From assembly GCA_025964295.1 (NCBI GenBank), contig JAOPZD010000435.1:1-6947 (forward strand): a DNA stretch of 6,947 nucleotides, read 5' to 3'. The stretch is from Conexibacter sp. Lineage in GTDB: Bacteria > Actinomycetota > Thermoleophilia > Solirubrobacterales > Solirubrobacteraceae. The first letter of the stretch is position 1, and every line of letters begins with the position of its first letter. Shown here piece after piece: positions 5,353-6,947 of the stretch. The notes beneath the pieces are model-generated. The model saw only the letters and a program-made list of their open reading frames with translations. It was not told the DNA's origin and did no database searches. A program made the position numbers and the translations under genes.

Positions 5353-6734
5353 GCGCGCGCCTCCCGGGTCCGGCTCTCCCAGGCCAGCGTGGCGAGGATC
5401 GCCATGAACGGCACGAGCGGCCAGATCGACCGCGGGTAGCCCGCCGCCGCGAGGTGGACCGCGAAGGCGATCGCCGAGAAGATCGCGAACGGCACGAGCG
5501 TGACGTCGAACGTGCGCCGGCGCACGAGCGTCACGAGGCTCGCCACGACCATCGCGAAGAGCAGCAGGCCGGGCACGGCGAAGAGCAGCAGCGTCGCGGC
5601 GCCCTGCCCGAAGCTGTAAGGCCAGTGGATCCACAGCCGCGAGAAGTTGGCCGCCACGTTGCGCGCATAGCGCAGCGGATGCTTCCGGATCGTCGTGCGC
5701 GCCGCCTTGCGCAGCGCCTCGTCGCGGGCGACCGGCTCGGTCGGCAGCGCCGCGAAGAACGGCCGGTGCTGGGCCAGGTTCGGGTCGCTGGCCACCTGCG
5801 CGTCGGTGTGTGGCTCGCCGAGGTCCTCGGAGAACGGCGAGCCCATCCAGTACAGCGACAGGCCGCCGGAGTTGCCCCAGTACAGCCACTTGTCGGTCTG
5901 GTGGTGGGTGTAGACGAGCCACGGCACGGTGACCACGAAGGCGACGGCGGCCAGCGTCACGCCCTTGCGCGCCACAGCGCTGCCGCGGTCGACGAGCGCC
6001 CAGACGGCGCACAGCACGAGCGTGCCGAGCACCGCGTAGCCGTTCTCGACCCGGACCAGGACGAGGAAGCCGAGCAGCAGGCCGGCGAGGACGACGAGGC
6101 CGTAGCCGCCCTGGGGCCGGCGCGTCCCGCGGACGAACGCGAGCATCGCGCCCGTGATCAGGGCCAGCGCGAGCGGCTCGGTGAACAGCCGCGGCAGCGT
6201 CCGCCACAGCGGGAAGTAGAGGCCGAAGGCCACGGCGCCGAGCAGCGCGACGCGGGCGCCGGTCCACGTGCGCAGCAGCTGGTACAGCAGCCAGGCCGAC
6301 AGCGCCAGGCAGATCGGCCCGAGCAGGCGCATCGCCTCGATGGGCGTGTCGAGCCAGACCAGCGGCGCCAGCACCAGCGGCAGGCCGGGCCCGCGCCAGA
6401 GGAAGTCGGTCGGGTTGCCGTCGCGCACGGCGTATCCGCCGTGCGTCAGGCGCTCGGCGAAGCCGAGGTAGCCCGGCTCGTCGGCACGCTCCAGCAGCGA
6501 GCCGAAGGTGAGGTAGGTCACCGCCACGTAGATGACGAGCAGTGCGGCGAAGACGTAGAGCGGTCGCTCCGTCAGGCGATCGAGCGCAGCGCCGAGCCTG
6601 CGGCCGTCCTTCGATTGGGCGGTGGTAGGCAGACCCGCATTGTCGCAGAATCCTGGGCGAGCTCCGTCCGGCTCCGACCCCCAGTCCGACCAGCTTCGGA
6701 CCGGCCGTCCGAAACCAGGCCGACGTTCGTCCAC
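5349..6734 (-). CDS. GT-C fold membrane glycosyltransferase (GT39/ArnT-like)
   Basis: Integral membrane transferase of the PMT/ArnT class, which moves a sugar from a polyprenyl-phosphate donor to an acceptor on the outer face of the membrane. From the GTG at 6734 it has 461 residues. Helix 1 is about 58-78, followed by an acidic ADEPGY motif (Asp85-Glu86) in the first external loop, where this fold carries its catalytic acidic residue. FLWRGPGLPL (111-120), LFTEP (183-187) and RVENGY (228-233) follow. A long external region is about 276-375, and the C-terminal YPRSIWPLVPF resembles the RYxxPxxP motif of the family. Roughly nine to eleven helices are likely; donor and acceptor are unknown. Start unresolved: between GTG 6734 and helix 1 there is no in-frame ATG, GTG or TTG, yet codon use before about 6632 looks non-coding; TTG 6779 would overlap the divergent lipoprotein gene. 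First gene of a two-gene operon with the ligase/polymerase. Confidence 0.82.
   Translation of the reverse strand: MDERRPGFGRPVRSWSDWGSEPDGARPGFCDNAGLPTTAQSKDGRRLGAALDRLTERPLYVFAALLVIYVAVTYLTFGSLLERADEPGYLGFAERLTHGGYAVRDGNPTDFLWRGPGLPLVLAPLVWLDTPIEAMRLLGPICLALSAWLLYQLLRTWTGARVALLGAVAFGLYFPLWRTLPRLFTEPLALALITGAMLAFVRGTRRPQGGYGLVVLAGLLLGFLVLVRVENGYAVLGTLVLCAVWALVDRGSAVARKGVTLAAVAFVVTVPWLVYTHHQTDKWLYWGNSGGLSLYWMGSPFSEDLGEPHTDAQVASDPNLAQHRPFFAALPTEPVARDEALRKAARTTIRKHPLRYARNVAANFSRLWIHWPYSFGQGAATLLLFAVPGLLLFAMVVASLVTLVRRRTFDVTLVPFAIFSAIAFAVHLAAAGYPRSIWPLVPFMAILATLAWESRTREARA
5360..5365 (-). promoter_or_regulatory. Strong Shine-Dalgarno (GGGAGG) for the ligase/polymerase gene
   Basis: GGGAGG on the minus strand lies 7 bases before the GTG at 5352, inside the last codons of the upstream glycosyltransferase gene. 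Together with the 4-base GTGA overlap (5349-5352) it fixes this start and indicates translational coupling. Confidence 0.7.
6666..6713. promoter_or_regulatory. Cluster of TCCGA half-sites with a 7-5-7 inverted repeat (candidate operator)
   Basis: TTCGGAC (6695-6701) and GTCCGAA (6707-6713) are perfect inverted arms around CGGCC. Three further related copies precede them: GTCCGG (6666-6671), CTCCGAC (6672-6678) and GTCCGAC (6684-6690). Five related half-sites in 48 bases lie between the divergent lipoprotein and glycosyltransferase genes, as expected for a repressor or activator of one or both. They would fall inside the glycosyltransferase reading frame if its start were at 6734. Confidence 0.4.
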
Positions 6735-6752
6735 TCGCCAACATGCTGTGTT

Positions 6753-6758
6753 AGGAGG
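6753..6758 (+). promoter_or_regulatory. Near-perfect Shine-Dalgarno (AGGAGG) with unusually short spacing
   Basis: AGGAGG, followed by two more G, is the best ribosome-binding match in the window, but only 3 bases separate it from the ATG at 6762, against the usual 5-9. No other start codon lies at better spacing, so 6762 remains the best start for the lipoprotein gene, with 6786 as alternative. Confidence 0.45.
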
Positions 6759-6761
6759 GGC

Positions 6762-6947
6762 ATGGCCCGGTCGATCCAACGGGGCATGGCGCTGTTCCCC
6801 CGCCCCCTCCTCCGCATGCTCGCGTGCAGCGTCGCGGCGTGGTTCGCGCTGTCGGGCTGCGCCCAGGCGCAGCAGGCCAGGCCGTCGCGCGACGTCGCGT
6901 CCACGGCGCGCACCTACCTGGCGGGCAAGCTGGAGGCGCTCAGCGCC
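6762..6947 (+). CDS. Putative lipoprotein of unknown function, N-terminal part (3' end outside window)
   Basis: Only 62 residues are visible and no family is recognised. The N-terminus is a lipoprotein signal peptide: an Arg-containing n-region (RSIQRG, then RPLLR), a hydrophobic stretch (MLACSVAAWFAL) and a lipobox LSGC with the modifiable Cys at residue 33. After cleavage the protein would be lipid-anchored on the outer face of the membrane, beginning CAQAQQ. The n-region is long if translation begins at 6762; starting at the in-frame ATG 6786 gives a more ordinary 24-residue signal, but that start has no properly spaced ribosome site. The gene is divergent from the glycosyltransferase gene. 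Its position beside polysaccharide genes would suit an envelope role, but that is conjecture. Confidence 0.65.
   Translation, partial: MARSIQRGMALFPRPLLRMLACSVAAWFALSGCAQAQQARPSRDVASTARTYLAGKLEALSA

Noticed and set aside
3805..6744. Single 979-codon minus-strand gene covering both membrane proteins
   Set aside because: The first 464 codons are an Arg/Ala-rich, non-membrane reading of the glycosyltransferase gene in another frame. Real ligase-like sequence begins at the GTG at 5352, which has a strong ribosome site and a GTGA overlap.
1..6947. CRISPR arrays, tRNA or rRNA genes, insertion sequences, attachment sites
   Set aside because: I saw no regularly spaced repeats, no RNA gene core sequences, no transposase or integrase motifs and no flanking target duplications.

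Overview
The window is very GC-rich (about 70% by eye) with strong G/C preference at third codon positions. The gene set fits a high-GC actinobacterium, and my best guess is Thermoleophilia/Solirubrobacterales. That guess rests on codon style, a probable leaderless -10 element and the protein families seen; no lineage marker is present, so it is tentative.

Left part (1-1221, + strand): the 3' part of an FtsH-type membrane metalloprotease gene, then, 26 bases on, a complete methylmalonyl-CoA epimerase gene with its own probable leaderless -10 element. These are housekeeping genes for membrane protein quality control and propionyl/methylmalonyl-CoA metabolism.

Middle and right part (1215-6734): a surface-polysaccharide module with alternating strands. 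A GMC-family flavin oxidoreductase (- strand) is divergent from a Wzz-like chain-length regulator (+ strand). The Wzz-like gene converges on a two-gene - strand operon made of a GT-C (GT39/ArnT-like) membrane glycosyltransferase followed by an O-antigen ligase/Wzy-type membrane protein. The two operon genes are joined by a GTGA start/stop overlap. Expected division of labour: the GT-C enzyme transfers sugars from a lipid-linked donor outside the membrane, the ligase/polymerase joins or polymerises glycan units, and the Wzz-like protein sets chain length. The GMC enzyme might oxidise a sugar or lipid alcohol; its link to the module is by position only. No tyrosine kinase, flippase or initiating transferase lies in the window.

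Right edge (6762-6947, + strand): the 5' end of a lipoprotein gene of unknown function, divergent from the GT-C gene. The sequence between them holds a cluster of TCCGA half-sites including a 7-5-7 inverted repeat, the best candidate operator here.

Most notable: both convergent gene pairs overlap at their 3' ends (7 and 79 bases), so no intergenic terminator exists between them; the GT-C gene has no ordinary start codon where its protein should begin; and the FtsH lacks a loop usually present after its zinc site. I found no mobile element, CRISPR array, RNA gene or clearly new multi-gene defence or biosynthetic system. No gene-free stretch exceeds 300 bases; the longest (2817-3058) is described below.
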